The notes: generated by a model from the sequence alone, not told the origin. A DNA stretch of 12,726 nt from Planctomycetales bacterium (GCA_030592655.1 JAUVIQ010000072.1:1-12726); one strand, 5' to 3'; counted from the stretch's first letter, positions 1-7,096 are shown. Made by a program: numbers and translations.

Positions 1-1010
1 ATCGCAACGGCAGATCCTATAAAAGCGCCCGTCGTCCCGACGCACCAGTCAAGCCCAAGCCCGGCGGCGATAGCGACGAAAACGAACAGATTCGCCCACC
101 ACAGGAACCTCGCGCCGCCTTCGGACCCGCCTGCCCGCCGGCGAACGACGTCGCTCCGACGGGATGCAAGACTCTCAAGCAGATGGAGCGCGACATAAAC
201 AACCAGTATCAAACCCGCCGTCCGCTGAATGTCCCCAAGTCCCGCCAGTAACGGAAGCGACAGGGCGGCAGCCTTGATAATCGGCTGGAGATAATCTTTG
301 GCAACCTTGTAAGTGCCTTCAAACCCCATCGACTCAACCATAAGCCTGCGTAGGCGGGAGGTTTTTAATGCGTCTCTAGCGACGCGGAAAAGATGGCTGA
401 AGACCTGCCGGAATGAAATGGTCCGCTCGACGGAACCATCGAGGTATTCGGGATAACCGGCGAAGTTAATCAGGCTGATGATGTACGGTACGATACTGAT
501 GGCGAAGAGGTATCTGTAAATCCTCAATCCGTTACCGTTCTGAACACCGGCTGCGATGAATACTATCGCCGAAGCGACGACGACGGAAACCGCCGAGCCG
601 AGTTTCGAGAACGATCGCGTCGTACCGTAGTATTTGGTCTTTTCATCGCTTCTTCCTTCGTGCAGCAGGTATCCGAAGATCATGGCTTTGTGCGTACCGG
701 TGCGGAATGCGTCGCCCAGCGCGTACAGCCCCATGGCTGCGAAGAAATGCCATACCTCCGTCGAGAAAGCAAAGCCGGCGAAGGAGACGATGTACATGCA
801 GAAACTGAATATCATGCACCGCCGCCGACCATAAAGGTCCGCCAGCGCCCCGCTGGGAACCTCGAACAGATTGATAAGCAATTCGCGGAATCCGACAAGA
901 AATCCGATAGCGGTAAAACTCAGCCCAGCCTGCCTGAAGAACAGGATCAGAAACGGGTCAAAATATCGCTGGTTCTTCAGGAAGCCGTAAAGGCTGAAGC
1001 GAAACAGCAT
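1..1010 (-). CDS. MFS family transporter, C-terminal part beyond the window
   Basis: Major facilitator superfamily permease of the inner membrane; about 336 N-terminal residues are visible and the reading frame stays open to the left edge. The protein begins MLFRFSLYGFLKNQRYFDPF. It carries the classic MFS motif A in the loop between helices 2 and 3 at residues 54-64 (G-A-L-A-D-L-Y-G-R-R-R, Asp58), and several hydrophobic helices follow. The substrate cannot be read from sequence. It is transcribed divergently from the decarboxylase gene with only about 60-100 bp between them, so it may move the amine product or its precursor (inference). An in-frame upstream ATG at 1043 would add 11 residues (MALQDRQHSSK). 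I prefer 1010 because the amphipathic MLFRFSLYGF stretch looks like the natural beginning; neither start has a clear Shine-Dalgarno sequence. Confidence 0.85.
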   Translation of the reverse strand, partial: MLFRFSLYGFLKNQRYFDPFLILFFRQAGLSFTAIGFLVGFRELLINLFEVPSGALADLYGRRRCMIFSFCMYIVSFAGFAFSTEVWHFFAAMGLYALGDAFRTGTHKAMIFGYLLHEGRSDEKTKYYGTTRSFSKLGSAVSVVVASAIVFIAAGVQNGNGLRIYRYLFAISIVPYIISLINFAGYPEYLDGSVERTISFRQVFSHLFRVARDALKTSRLRRLMVESMGFEGTYKVAKDYLQPIIKAAALSLPLLAGLGDIQRTAGLILVVYVALHLLESLASRRSDVVRRRAGGSEGGARFLWWANLFVFVAIAAGLGLDWCVGTTGAFIGSAVA

Positions 1011-1106
1011 TTTTGACGAATGTTGTCTATCTTGTAAGGCCATTTCTAACTGCTGATTTTCTTGATTTAGTCAGCGGTGGCAAGTTATTATTCCCACCGG
1101 AAATCC

Positions 1107-2234
1107 ATGAGCGAAAACACACTATCATCGGAAGATCGGAAACGCCTGGACGACCTGTACGAGTACGTGCAGGAGCAATACCGGTTGTTGATCGGCTATC
1201 CGTGCAGGGGCGATCTGGACTACTCGGAATTGTTTCGCTTCATGCGCTATCCCGTCAACAACGTCGGCGATCCTTTTGTGCCCAGTACGTACCGCGTCCA
1301 CACGCGTCAGATCGAATGCGAGGTGGTGCGCTGGTTCGCCCGGCTGACTCACGCGCCGGAGGACAACTACTGGGGTTATGTTACCAACGGCGGGACCGAA
1401 GGCAACATGTACGGGCTTTTCCTGGCTCGCGAACTGCTTCCCGAAGGCATGGTGTATTACTCGCAGGACACTCATTACAGCGTGAGCAAGAACCTGCGCG
1501 TGCTGAAGATGCAGCACATCATGATCAAGTCGCAGGCCAACGGCGAGATTGATTATGAAGACCTCTATGAAACTATCCGCATCCACCGCGACGTACCGCC
1601 GATTATCTTTGCCACCGTCGGCACGACAATGACCGAGGCAATCGACGATATCGGTAGGATACGCCGAATGTTGGAAGACCTGGCAATCCCCAATTCGCAC
1701 ATCCACTGCGACGCCGCTTTTTGCGGCATGACTTTACCGTTTATTGACGGCGCTCCTGTCTATGACTTCCGGGCGGGAATCGACAGTATGTCCATCAGCG
1801 GCCATAAGTTCATTGGTTCGCCTGTCCCATGTGGGATGGTATTGGCCAAAAAACGCAACGTCGAACGCATCGCGCGATCGATCGAATACGTAGGCACTCT
1901 GGATACCACGCTGACCGGCTCGCGGAACGGGATTACGCCGCTGTTCTTGTGGTATGCCATTCGCAAGACCGGCCTGGAAGGGTTCAAACGATTGGTGCGC
2001 GGATGCCTGGAACTGGCCGATTACGCCATTGCGAAATTCCGCGAAATCGGTCTGGACGCCTGGCGCAACAAATACGCAATGACGGTGGTCTTTCCCAAAC
2101 CCCCCGAATCGGTCCTTGCCAAGTGGGGAATTGCCGTACAGGGCGACATCGCCCATATCATTATCCTGCCGAGTATCAAGGCTGGACAGATCGACGAATT
2201 GGTAGCCGACATTCACGCTGCCATGACGGATTAA
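1107..2234 (+). CDS. hdc: Group II PLP-dependent amino-acid decarboxylase, histidine decarboxylase type
   Basis: Predicted cytoplasmic pyridoxal-phosphate enzyme that decarboxylates an amino acid, probably histidine to histamine plus CO2. The 375 residues are close to the length and order of the Morganella-type enzyme. Conserved blocks are YWGYVTNGGTEGN (residues 88-100), DTHYS (121-125, the His expected to stack on the cofactor), HCDAA (200-204, the Asp that pairs with the pyridine nitrogen) and SGHKFIGSPVPCG (231-243, Lys234 as the Schiff-base lysine). LTGSRNGITP and DAWRNKYAMTVVFP lie near the C-terminus. All expected catalytic residues are present. An in-frame GTG at 1077 would add 10 residues. 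I chose ATG 1107 because family members begin about there (compare SSEDRKRLDDLYEY) and a GGAA lies just upstream. Plant and some bacterial relatives in this family act on serine to give ethanolamine, so the substrate is less sure than the fold. An ACT gene follows after 16 bp. Confidence 0.9.
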   Translation: MSENTLSSEDRKRLDDLYEYVQEQYRLLIGYPCRGDLDYSELFRFMRYPVNNVGDPFVPSTYRVHTRQIECEVVRWFARLTHAPEDNYWGYVTNGGTEGNMYGLFLARELLPEGMVYYSQDTHYSVSKNLRVLKMQHIMIKSQANGEIDYEDLYETIRIHRDVPPIIFATVGTTMTEAIDDIGRIRRMLEDLAIPNSHIHCDAAFCGMTLPFIDGAPVYDFRAGIDSMSISGHKFIGSPVPCGMVLAKKRNVERIARSIEYVGTLDTTLTGSRNGITPLFLWYAIRKTGLEGFKRLVRGCLELADYAIAKFREIGLDAWRNKYAMTVVFPKPPESVLAKWGIAVQGDIAHIIILPSIKAGQIDELVADIHAAMTD

Positions 2235-2250
2235 TAAATCGGAGTCAGTT

Positions 2251-2646
2251 ATGAAACAGATCAAGATCGTCAGGCATGGCCACAGTTCTCTGACAGCCGA
2301 CATTTCCGAAGCGTTGGCGGCAGGCGGAGTCAATATAGAGACCCTCAACGCGCGAGAGGCGGAGGATCTCGATATCGTAACACTGACTGTGGACCGTTAC
2401 GACGACGCGCTGAAGGCGTTGCGGGACGCTTCGATTGATGCGATTACCGAAGACGCTGTGTTGGTTCGCGTCAGGGACGAACCCGGCGCATTAGCCAAAG
2501 TGGTCAAGCGATTCAAAGACGCCGACGTCCATGTACGCAGTATTCGGATACTCCACCGGCAGCGGGGTTGGGGATTGGTGGCAATATCAATGGACCGGAC
2601 GGATGAGGCAATGGCGATTATAAAAGACCTGATGATTACAGAGTAA
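2251..2646 (+). CDS. Tandem ACT-domain protein, putative amino-acid sensor
   Basis: A 131-residue protein made of two ACT folds and nothing else. The first (about residues 1-65, MKQIKIVRHGHSSLTADISEA) is divergent. The second (about 68-131) carries the typical DEPGALAKVVKRFKDADVHV pattern, with the Gly-Ala turn where ACT domains bind small effectors, often amino acids. It starts 16 bp after the decarboxylase stop and has a GGAG about 8 nt before its ATG, so the two are almost certainly co-transcribed. By analogy with other stand-alone ACT proteins it may bind the substrate amino acid or another effector and control the decarboxylase allosterically, or act as a regulatory subunit; this is inference. 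There is no DNA-binding or catalytic domain. Confidence 0.85.
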   Translation: MKQIKIVRHGHSSLTADISEALAAGGVNIETLNAREAEDLDIVTLTVDRYDDALKALRDASIDAITEDAVLVRVRDEPGALAKVVKRFKDADVHVRSIRILHRQRGWGLVAISMDRTDEAMAIIKDLMITE

Positions 2647-2650
2647 AATG

Positions 2651-2674
2651 GGAAGAACCCAGTTCGGTTTTTCC
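2651..2674 (+). terminator. Possible hairpin terminator or attenuator after the ACT gene
   Basis: Four bases after the ACT stop codon, GGAAGAACC and GGTTTTTCC can pair (9 bp including one G-U) around the 6-base loop CAGTTC. The T-run lies inside the stem rather than after it, so termination would be weak. It may partly separate the decarboxylase-ACT pair from the PEGA lipoprotein gene, or protect the 3' end of the message. Confidence 0.3.
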
Positions 2675-2711
2675 TTGCAGTTGGACCGGCTGGTCGTTAC
2701 AAAACTTTCTT

Positions 2712-3116
2712 ATGATGGGTGTGGCGAAAATTTTGGCTGGGTGCGTGTTGGTTTTGGCGCTGGCTGGTTGCGTCGAGCGGACGCTTACCATAACGTCCGA
2801 GCCAAGCGGGGCGCTGGTCGAGGTTTCCAGTACGGAAATCGGGCGGACGCCGGTAACGGTCCCCTTCACCTGGTACGGCCATTATGAAATCATCCTTCGC
2901 CTCGAAGGTTACCAGACCCTCAAGACAGGCGAGAAGATCAAACCTCCCTATTACGAGGTTCCGCCGCTGGACCTGTTCAGCGCCGTAGCGCCGTGGACAT
3001 ATCACGACAATCGCGAATTCCACTATCAGTTGGCCGAGCAGGTTGTTCCGAGCGACAAGGAATTGATCGGCAGGGCTGAAGAACTCCGTCATCGCAATCT
3101 CGAAGAACCGGAGTAG
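2712..3116 (+). CDS. PEGA-domain lipoprotein
   Basis: Exported lipoprotein of 134 residues. A hydrophobic signal segment ends in a good lipobox, LALAGC, with the lipidated Cys at residue 20. Residues about 24-72 match a PEGA domain: the TITSEPSGALVEVSSTEIGRTPVTV pattern followed by YEIILRLEGYQ, a small beta-sandwich module found in surface proteins of many bacteria. The remaining C-terminal part (about 73-134) is hydrophilic and without a recognised motif. It is probably anchored in the outer or inner membrane facing the periplasm. ATGs at 2712 and 2715 are both possible and there is no Shine-Dalgarno sequence. It lies 65 bp after the ACT gene on the same strand, so it may be read through from that operon. 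It converges with the next gene. Confidence 0.8.
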   Translation: MMGVAKILAGCVLVLALAGCVERTLTITSEPSGALVEVSSTEIGRTPVTVPFTWYGHYEIILRLEGYQTLKTGEKIKPPYYEVPPLDLFSAVAPWTYHDNREFHYQLAEQVVPSDKELIGRAEELRHRNLEEPE

Positions 3117-3145
3117 CCGGGCATTTCTATGAACCTGCGGCAGTA

Positions 3146-4036
3146 TTACCGGTGTTTAGAGGCGGCTATCTGTAGCATCTGATGCATCAGTTTCGGAGCG
3201 TTGGGAAATGCTTTTTGTACGTCCTGTCTATTGGCTGACGTCCATTGCATCTTTTCGCCGTATATGACCAGGATTTTTCCTTTTTCGTCCAGATCGTACA
3301 CGATCCTGCTTTTTTTGCCTAATCCCCGCGACATCTGGACGCGGCTCACGTCTTTGCCCTGGGAATTCTTTTTCTTCCCGATGTGCTCCATGCGGAGCGT
3401 TCCGAACTCGACGACATCGTCGATGCTTGCCTGTTCGTTGAAGACCATTGCGAATTGCGCGTTTGCCCGCGTTTTGGCTACGCGCTGAACAGCCAGGTGC
3501 AGCGTTCCTTCCGGCAGGTAATTTTCCGGCGCTTTCGAGTTGGCGACTGGTGTGCTGGAACCTCCTGCGTGCTGTCGCACCTTGACCAAGCCGTCTTTCA
3601 GGGAAATATCCGTCTTGAACCCGCTGCCGTCCGTCAGGAGGATTTCGGCGTGATAAGTTCCAATTGTGGCTTCGGGGTTCAGCATCCAGATTTCATGCGA
3701 ACGACTGCGATTAGGAATAACCTCTATGGTAACGCCGACGAAATTTCCTTTGACGAATGCCCCCCATGCCGATGCCTTCCATCCGATTGTCTCGCCGTAT
3801 GCCTGTACGAGAAACCAATCGGCTTGCAACCCGTCGGACCAGTAATTCCCAAGCCCCTTTTCGCGGATTTGACGGATTATCTCCGCACCGGCATCGGTTT
3901 TTTTATCGGACTGTCGCTCGAGCACCCAGGCGATTCCCACCGACCCAGCCAACACGACCAGCATCAGCACAGCCAGGAGTCCGCGTCGAGCGTTTTCTGA
4001 TTTCATCGGCGTTCGTGTCATTACGTTCCCCATCAT
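3146..4036 (-). CDS. Membrane-anchored exported protein of unknown function
   Basis: A 296-residue protein with a short basic N-terminus and one hydrophobic helix at about residues 19-38 (LLAVLMLVVLAGSVGIAWVL), with no lipobox and no clear signal peptidase site. I read it as a periplasmic domain held by an N-terminal anchor. The soluble part has a mixed beta-strand pattern (for example YHAEILLTDGSGFKTDISL) and a Lys-rich C-terminus. I recognise no family. The start at 4036 is chosen because GAGG sits about 7 nt upstream. In-frame ATGs at 4033, 4021 and 4006 exist, and the last gives the more usual short n-region MKSENARRG. The gene is convergent with the PEGA gene (29-bp gap) and divergent from the beta-barrel gene, so it is likely transcribed alone. 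Confidence 0.7.
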   Translation of the reverse strand: MMGNVMTRTPMKSENARRGLLAVLMLVVLAGSVGIAWVLERQSDKKTDAGAEIIRQIREKGLGNYWSDGLQADWFLVQAYGETIGWKASAWGAFVKGNFVGVTIEVIPNRSRSHEIWMLNPEATIGTYHAEILLTDGSGFKTDISLKDGLVKVRQHAGGSSTPVANSKAPENYLPEGTLHLAVQRVAKTRANAQFAMVFNEQASIDDVVEFGTLRMEHIGKKKNSQGKDVSRVQMSRGLGKKSRIVYDLDEKGKILVIYGEKMQWTSANRQDVQKAFPNAPKLMHQMLQIAASKHR

Positions 4037-4089
4037 AATGCCTCAAGCCGAGCGTAACAACGTTTGATTGTTCCTTGTATCAGGATGTG

Positions 4090-4105
4090 CGGATTGAAAA
4101 ATCCG
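4090..4105. other. Small perfect hairpin with GAAA loop
   Basis: CGGATT and AATCCG flank a GAAA tetraloop (plus-strand reading) in the 251-bp region between the two divergent genes. No T-run follows on either strand, so it is not a normal terminator. In the minus-strand direction it would lie upstream of the membrane-anchored protein gene. Its role is unknown and it could be chance. Confidence 0.25.
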
Positions 4106-4188
4106 TGTCGTCATCCGAACGGCTGATGTGATTTTCACTTATGGATGGTCCGCGGGCGGGAAAAAACAATTAAGATAAAAAGTTCATC

Positions 4189-4218
4189 TTGACGAATATA
4201 CCAGACAGGCATTATAAG
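4189..4218 (+). promoter_or_regulatory. Sigma70-type promoter of the beta-barrel gene
   Basis: TTGACG (4189-4194) and TATAAG (4213-4218) are separated by 18 bp, each one base from the consensus. Transcription would start near 4225, giving a leader of about 60 nt before the ATG at 4288. The leader begins with a tandem 11-bp repeat. The A-rich stretch at about 4161-4181 just upstream could act as an UP-like element (inference). Confidence 0.6.
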
Positions 4219-4223
4219 AACGC

Positions 4224-4245
4224 TAATCGTGTGTTAATCGTGTGT
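4224..4245 (+). repeat. Tandem 11-bp direct repeat at the promoter or leader of the beta-barrel gene
   Basis: Two perfect head-to-tail copies of TAATCGTGTGT begin about 6 bp downstream of the -10 hexamer, near the predicted transcription start. The position would suit a regulator binding as a direct-repeat dimer, or it may be a replication-slippage duplication. Confidence 0.6.
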
Positions 4246-4287
4246 TGGGGTTTGCCGTATAGATATCGTATTGTAAGGAGATGTGTA

Positions 4288-5301
4288 ATGAATGGAAAGG
4301 TAAGGATGCTGTTTGTGGTTGGGTGTTTGGTGTGCCTGATGGCCTCGAGCGTAACGCTTGGAACTCCACCTCCCGTTGCCGCGCCGGTGGATACGAGTGG
4401 TGAATTGGCCAACCGTCAGCAAGTCGCCGCGTACCAGGGAGCGAGCAACGCCAATGTCGCCAAGAGCAACGCGCAGAGGCCGATTACCTTTTCGCTGGAT
4501 AGTTACCGCGCAACCGCCAACCATGCCGCCGGCAATGATGGTTCGTGGCTAAGCGACCCGAAGCCGTTCCTGGAATACGGCTACGGTCATAACCGCGCCA
4601 AGGAACGTAACGGCCTGACTACCGATACGCATACCGTTACCGGTGGCGTGATCTGTAAGACGTTCGCCGATTTCCAGACCGGCGCTATCTTCAGCTTTAT
4701 CCATGCACATGGTGATTCGGCCGGGCGTAATGGCGTCGATTACGATGAAGACGGGTTCACCGCCACTTTCTTTATCAGCAAGAATATCCAATGGTTCTAC
4801 TTTGGGACATCGCTGACCTACGGATACTCCGGCGGGATCGCGCGGACCAAGCCGGCCGCCAACCGCTTCCGAACCAAGATCGACTCAAACACCCTGGTCG
4901 TCTGTCCGTACATCGGTGCTATTTACGTCAACGGCCCGTTCAGCGTGTCCACCACCCCGACCTACGTGTACAGGTATCAGGACGTGGCCTATCGATCCGG
5001 AATCAACCCTTCGACCTCCGAAGGCATCAGCGACGGAACCTTCGTACTGGCCAATAGAGCTTCCTACGCAGTCAGTGAGAAATTATGGGTCGATTTCAAT
5101 TTCGACTACAACCAGATTATTCACGAAGACGAGTCTAAATACGCCCAAGGCAGCACGGACAGAGGCTGGTTGACACTGGGACCGAAATTCACCTACTACA
5201 TTACTGAAACCGCTCAGATTTACCTCGGCTATACCGCCACTGTCGCAAACGACGATTTCGAAGACCATCAGATTAATGTCGGATTGGATTTCCGTTTCTA
5301 A
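4288..5301 (+). CDS. Outer-membrane beta-barrel protein
   Basis: A 337-residue exported protein. The signal peptide covers about residues 1-25 (MNGKVRMLFVVGCLVCLMAS then SVTLG). A Gln/Asn/Ala-rich stretch follows to about residue 85. From there to the end the chain alternates amphipathic strands rich in Tyr, Phe and Gly, for example WFYFGTSLTYGYSGG, TLVVCPYIGAIYV, LWVDFNFDYNQII and AQIYLGYTATV. It closes with INVGLDFRF and a terminal Phe, the usual insertion signal for the Bam machinery. The second half resembles the barrel domain of autotransporter-like proteins, but no passenger is present. The start is fixed by AAGGAG 8 nt before ATG 4288; an open frame upstream to 4189 overlaps the promoter and is not coding. 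It appears monocistronic, with its own promoter and a strong terminator. Confidence 0.85.
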   Translation: MNGKVRMLFVVGCLVCLMASSVTLGTPPPVAAPVDTSGELANRQQVAAYQGASNANVAKSNAQRPITFSLDSYRATANHAAGNDGSWLSDPKPFLEYGYGHNRAKERNGLTTDTHTVTGGVICKTFADFQTGAIFSFIHAHGDSAGRNGVDYDEDGFTATFFISKNIQWFYFGTSLTYGYSGGIARTKPAANRFRTKIDSNTLVVCPYIGAIYVNGPFSVSTTPTYVYRYQDVAYRSGINPSTSEGISDGTFVLANRASYAVSEKLWVDFNFDYNQIIHEDESKYAQGSTDRGWLTLGPKFTYYITETAQIYLGYTATVANDDFEDHQINVGLDFRF

Positions 5302-5337
5302 AATAACGGATGCCGTCCACAGCATATATAAACCGGA

Positions 5338-5373
5338 GCGGAAGCCGGCTGAAAGGTCGGCTTCCGCTTTTTT
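5338..5373 (+). terminator. Strong intrinsic terminator of the beta-barrel gene
   Basis: A perfect 10-bp GC-rich stem (GCGGAAGCCG with CGGCTTCCGC) around a 10-base loop is followed directly by six T residues. It lies 37 bp after the beta-barrel stop codon and separates that gene from the downstream caspase-fold gene. Confidence 0.9.
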
Positions 5374-5427
5374 ACGAACCGGCAAGGCGGTTGCGGAAAA
5401 AGAAACACGGGTAATGCGGATTTACCA

Positions 5428-6279
5428 ATGAGGCGACGTTGCACATTCTTTGGCTTTTTCCTGACGACGGTGGTAATCGCTTCGGCGGCAATTCAGTGCA
5501 GATGCGCCGACAGACCTTTCAGTCCCGTCGCCAGACCGGCGATTTCGACCAGGTATCGTGTCAGTTTCGACAGTATCGTTAACGTCGGCTACAAATGGCG
5601 CAGACCGATGCACGGTTGGGCCGCAACGGAACTCATCATCGAACGGACTCTTCGGCAATGGTACTCCCGGCTGGAAATTCGCCCGAAGTCAAGAGACCTT
5701 CCTCTGGAGGATTTGAAAGTTGCCCTGGAATCGCTTCCGTCATCCGATCAGACGGACATCTCGATTGTCTATCTTGCATCGTCGCAGACCCGGCAGGGGC
5801 AGTGGGAATTTACCCGTGGTACTCGTCGGGTTTCCTGGCCTGACCTGTTGGGTTCGATAAACATCAGGCAGCATCCCAGGCGCATTGTTCTTCTGGACGC
5901 CTGCCATGCTTCTGGCGTTATGCGATCCGGGTTGTGGTCGGACCGCTTGGCGCCGTCGTCGTTTTTCGCCTCGCTGGAAGGTGAGCGAACCTACGAACTC
6001 AATTTCCGCAGCCCCTTTCGGCTGGACCTGCCGAGGCGATTCCCCAAAGCGAACGCCTGGCTGCGCGAGAACATGCCGGCCGATTGGGACGGGAAAACCA
6101 GTTTTTTCGGGCTTATCTGGTTGCAGGCATTCCTCAAAACCGCCCACCCGCCGGAGACACAGGACGACTGGAAGGTATTCCTTCGCCTCTGCCGGAAAGA
6201 GTCCGAAGACTTTCGGATCACCCACAGCCGGAGACTCTCCTCCACCGTCAACGGATACGTCGCTCCCAGCGTGAAGTAA
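5428..6279 (+). CDS. Exported caspase-fold (peptidase C14-like) protein lacking the catalytic His motif
   Basis: A 283-residue protein with an N-terminal signal segment (basic MRRR, then hydrophobic residues 7-22). The core matches the caspase p20 pattern. A helix resembling GWAATELIIERTLRQWY (about 63-79) is followed by a strand DISIVYLASSQTRQG (110-124), where active members have a GHG-type His motif. A second strand RRIVLLDACHASG (151-163) carries the nucleophile position Cys159 with the usual Asp-Ala before it. SSFF and FFGLIWLQAFL segments follow at the expected distance. The first motif reads A-S-S-Q instead of G-H-G, so the catalytic dyad is incomplete. It may be a non-catalytic scaffold, or use another His (His160 is adjacent). 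No Shine-Dalgarno sequence is seen. The gene follows the beta-barrel terminator and converges with the first duplicated lipoprotein gene. Confidence 0.65.
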   Translation: MRRRCTFFGFFLTTVVIASAAIQCRCADRPFSPVARPAISTRYRVSFDSIVNVGYKWRRPMHGWAATELIIERTLRQWYSRLEIRPKSRDLPLEDLKVALESLPSSDQTDISIVYLASSQTRQGQWEFTRGTRRVSWPDLLGSINIRQHPRRIVLLDACHASGVMRSGLWSDRLAPSSFFASLEGERTYELNFRSPFRLDLPRRFPKANAWLRENMPADWDGKTSFFGLIWLQAFLKTAHPPETQDDWKVFLRLCRKESEDFRITHSRRLSSTVNGYVAPSVK

Positions 6280-6332
6280 CGTTCGGTACTCTCACCCCGC
6301 ATCCCTTATTCCCACACAATGCCCGCATTAAA

Positions 6333-6770
6333 TCAGTGGTGGTCAGTGCAGGGCGGTTTCGGCGGCTTGGGCGGCTTGGGCGGATGCGAAGTAACCGGAG
6401 GTATGGTTTTCACGGGCCTGTGAGCATGACTATGCCCCGTTCTCGGACGGCGAGGCTCATCATATTTCGAATCGTCGCGATATGGCTTTGGACCCGGGTT
6501 TATGTAATCCTGCATTAATTGAATATACTGCAGTTGCGCTTCCTCGATCTGGTCGTCCGGTGCGTTTTGACTTCTTAGTTCATCCAAACGATCCTTGGCC
6601 CTGTTTACGTTGGCCTTATTCGTCTTTTTGTCGTATTCCGACGTATCGGCCTGATACTCGGCCTCCCTCGCCGTGCTCAGCTTGCGGTCGCGACATCCGT
6701 TGAGGTTGATAAGGATCATCAGAAAAAGAAACGCCAGTACCCAGCTCAGTTTGCTTCTAAATATTCTCAT
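6333..6770 (-). CDS. Small lipoprotein with Pro/Lys/His-rich tail, paralog 1
   Basis: A 145-residue lipoprotein. The signal segment MRIFRSKLSWVLAFLFLMIL leads to NLNGC, with the probable lipidated Cys26. The middle is a charged, probably helical stretch (about 28-85) rich in Lys, Glu, Asp and Gln. The tail is RTGHSHAHRPVKTIPPVTSH, then three Pro-Pro-Lys units and CTDHH. The His clusters and the Cys in the tail could bind a metal, and the Pro-rich part could span periplasm or contact peptidoglycan; both are inference. The start at 6770 is fixed by AAAGGAG 6 nt upstream; the open frame extends further but is the 5' leader. No known family is recognised. A paralog of the same layout lies upstream at 7212-7661. 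Confidence 0.75.
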   Translation of the reverse strand: MRIFRSKLSWVLAFLFLMILINLNGCRDRKLSTAREAEYQADTSEYDKKTNKANVNRAKDRLDELRSQNAPDDQIEEAQLQYIQLMQDYINPGPKPYRDDSKYDEPRRPRTGHSHAHRPVKTIPPVTSHPPKPPKPPKPPCTDHH

Positions 6771-6911
6771 ATCAGTCTCCTTTCTGGCGGCGTGATCTCC
6801 GGCGGCGTTGAGAAATGCACAAGCAATCGCAGCCAAAATATCCCGCTGCTATTTTAGATAAACTCTCTTGGCGCCCCGGAAATGTTCGGCGCCATATAAG
6901 CACCTTCACTT
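6771..6911 (-). promoter_or_regulatory. Conserved 5' leader of lipoprotein paralog 1
   Basis: About 140 nt lie between the predicted transcript start and the ATG. Positions 6796-6832 match 7689-7725 at 32 of 37 bases without gaps, although the surrounding leader is much less alike. The box ends about 26 nt before the start codon, so it could control translation through RNA structure or a bound factor. Confidence 0.4.
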
Positions 6912-6917
6912 TGATGA

Positions 6918-6946
6918 ATTATACCTGAATCTCGCCAAATTGTCCA
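6918..6946 (-). promoter_or_regulatory. Sigma70 promoter of lipoprotein paralog 1
   Basis: Read on the minus strand, TGGACA (6946-6941) and a perfect TATAAT (6923-6918) are separated by 17 bp. Both hexamers are kept at the matching place before paralog 2, which supports the call. The predicted transcript starts near 6911. Confidence 0.75.
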
Positions 6947-7069
6947 GAAATCTCTTCATGAAAAAACTCAAACCGTCTGTTTTTTTCAATTGTTTGTGAT
7001 ATATCTTAAACTGATCGATTTTATTGTGTGCCTGTTGTTATTTCCTGTTTTTTAAATTCGTGCAATTCC

Positions 7070-7096
7070 CGCCTTCGTCCCCAGGGGACTACGGCG
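7070..7096. repeat. Interrupted palindrome in the spacer between the two lipoprotein units
   Basis: CGCC..GTCCCC, a central A, then GGGGAC..GGCG: 13-bp arms with two mismatches and a core of six perfect pairs. It lies in the roughly 210-bp spacer (6951-7162) that belongs to neither duplicated copy and holds no gene that I can support. The rest of the spacer is T-rich on the left and carries a weaker GGCGG/CCGCC inverted repeat at about 7133-7149. It could be an operator, a REP-like element or a cruciform site. Confidence 0.5.

Larger units (their letters stand above)
6283..6950. repeat. Diverged tandem duplication, copy 1
   Basis: This segment matches 7163-7848 in order from the downstream flank (GGTA...CCCCGCATCCC against GGTA...CCCGCCATCCC), through the lipoprotein coding region and the leader box, to the promoter. 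Both copies share a perfect 35-bp run (6379-6413 with 7252-7286) and a 37-nt leader box with 5 differences. The left boundary coincides with the end of the caspase-fold gene. Confidence 0.75.

Noticed and set aside
3..251. Open plus-strand frame with Pro/Lys/Asp-rich translation ending in TAA
   Set aside because: It lies opposite the MFS gene, whose minus-strand frame reads through with typical membrane helices and motif A; the plus frame has no start in the window and no family likeness.
1077..1106. GTG start adding ten residues to the decarboxylase
   Set aside because: The added MASYYSHRKS has no counterpart in the family and no ribosome site; ATG 1107 matches the usual N-terminus.
4189..4287. 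N-terminal extension of the beta-barrel protein
   Set aside because: It overlaps the predicted promoter and the 11-bp repeats, and would bury the signal peptide; AAGGAG fixes the start at 4288.
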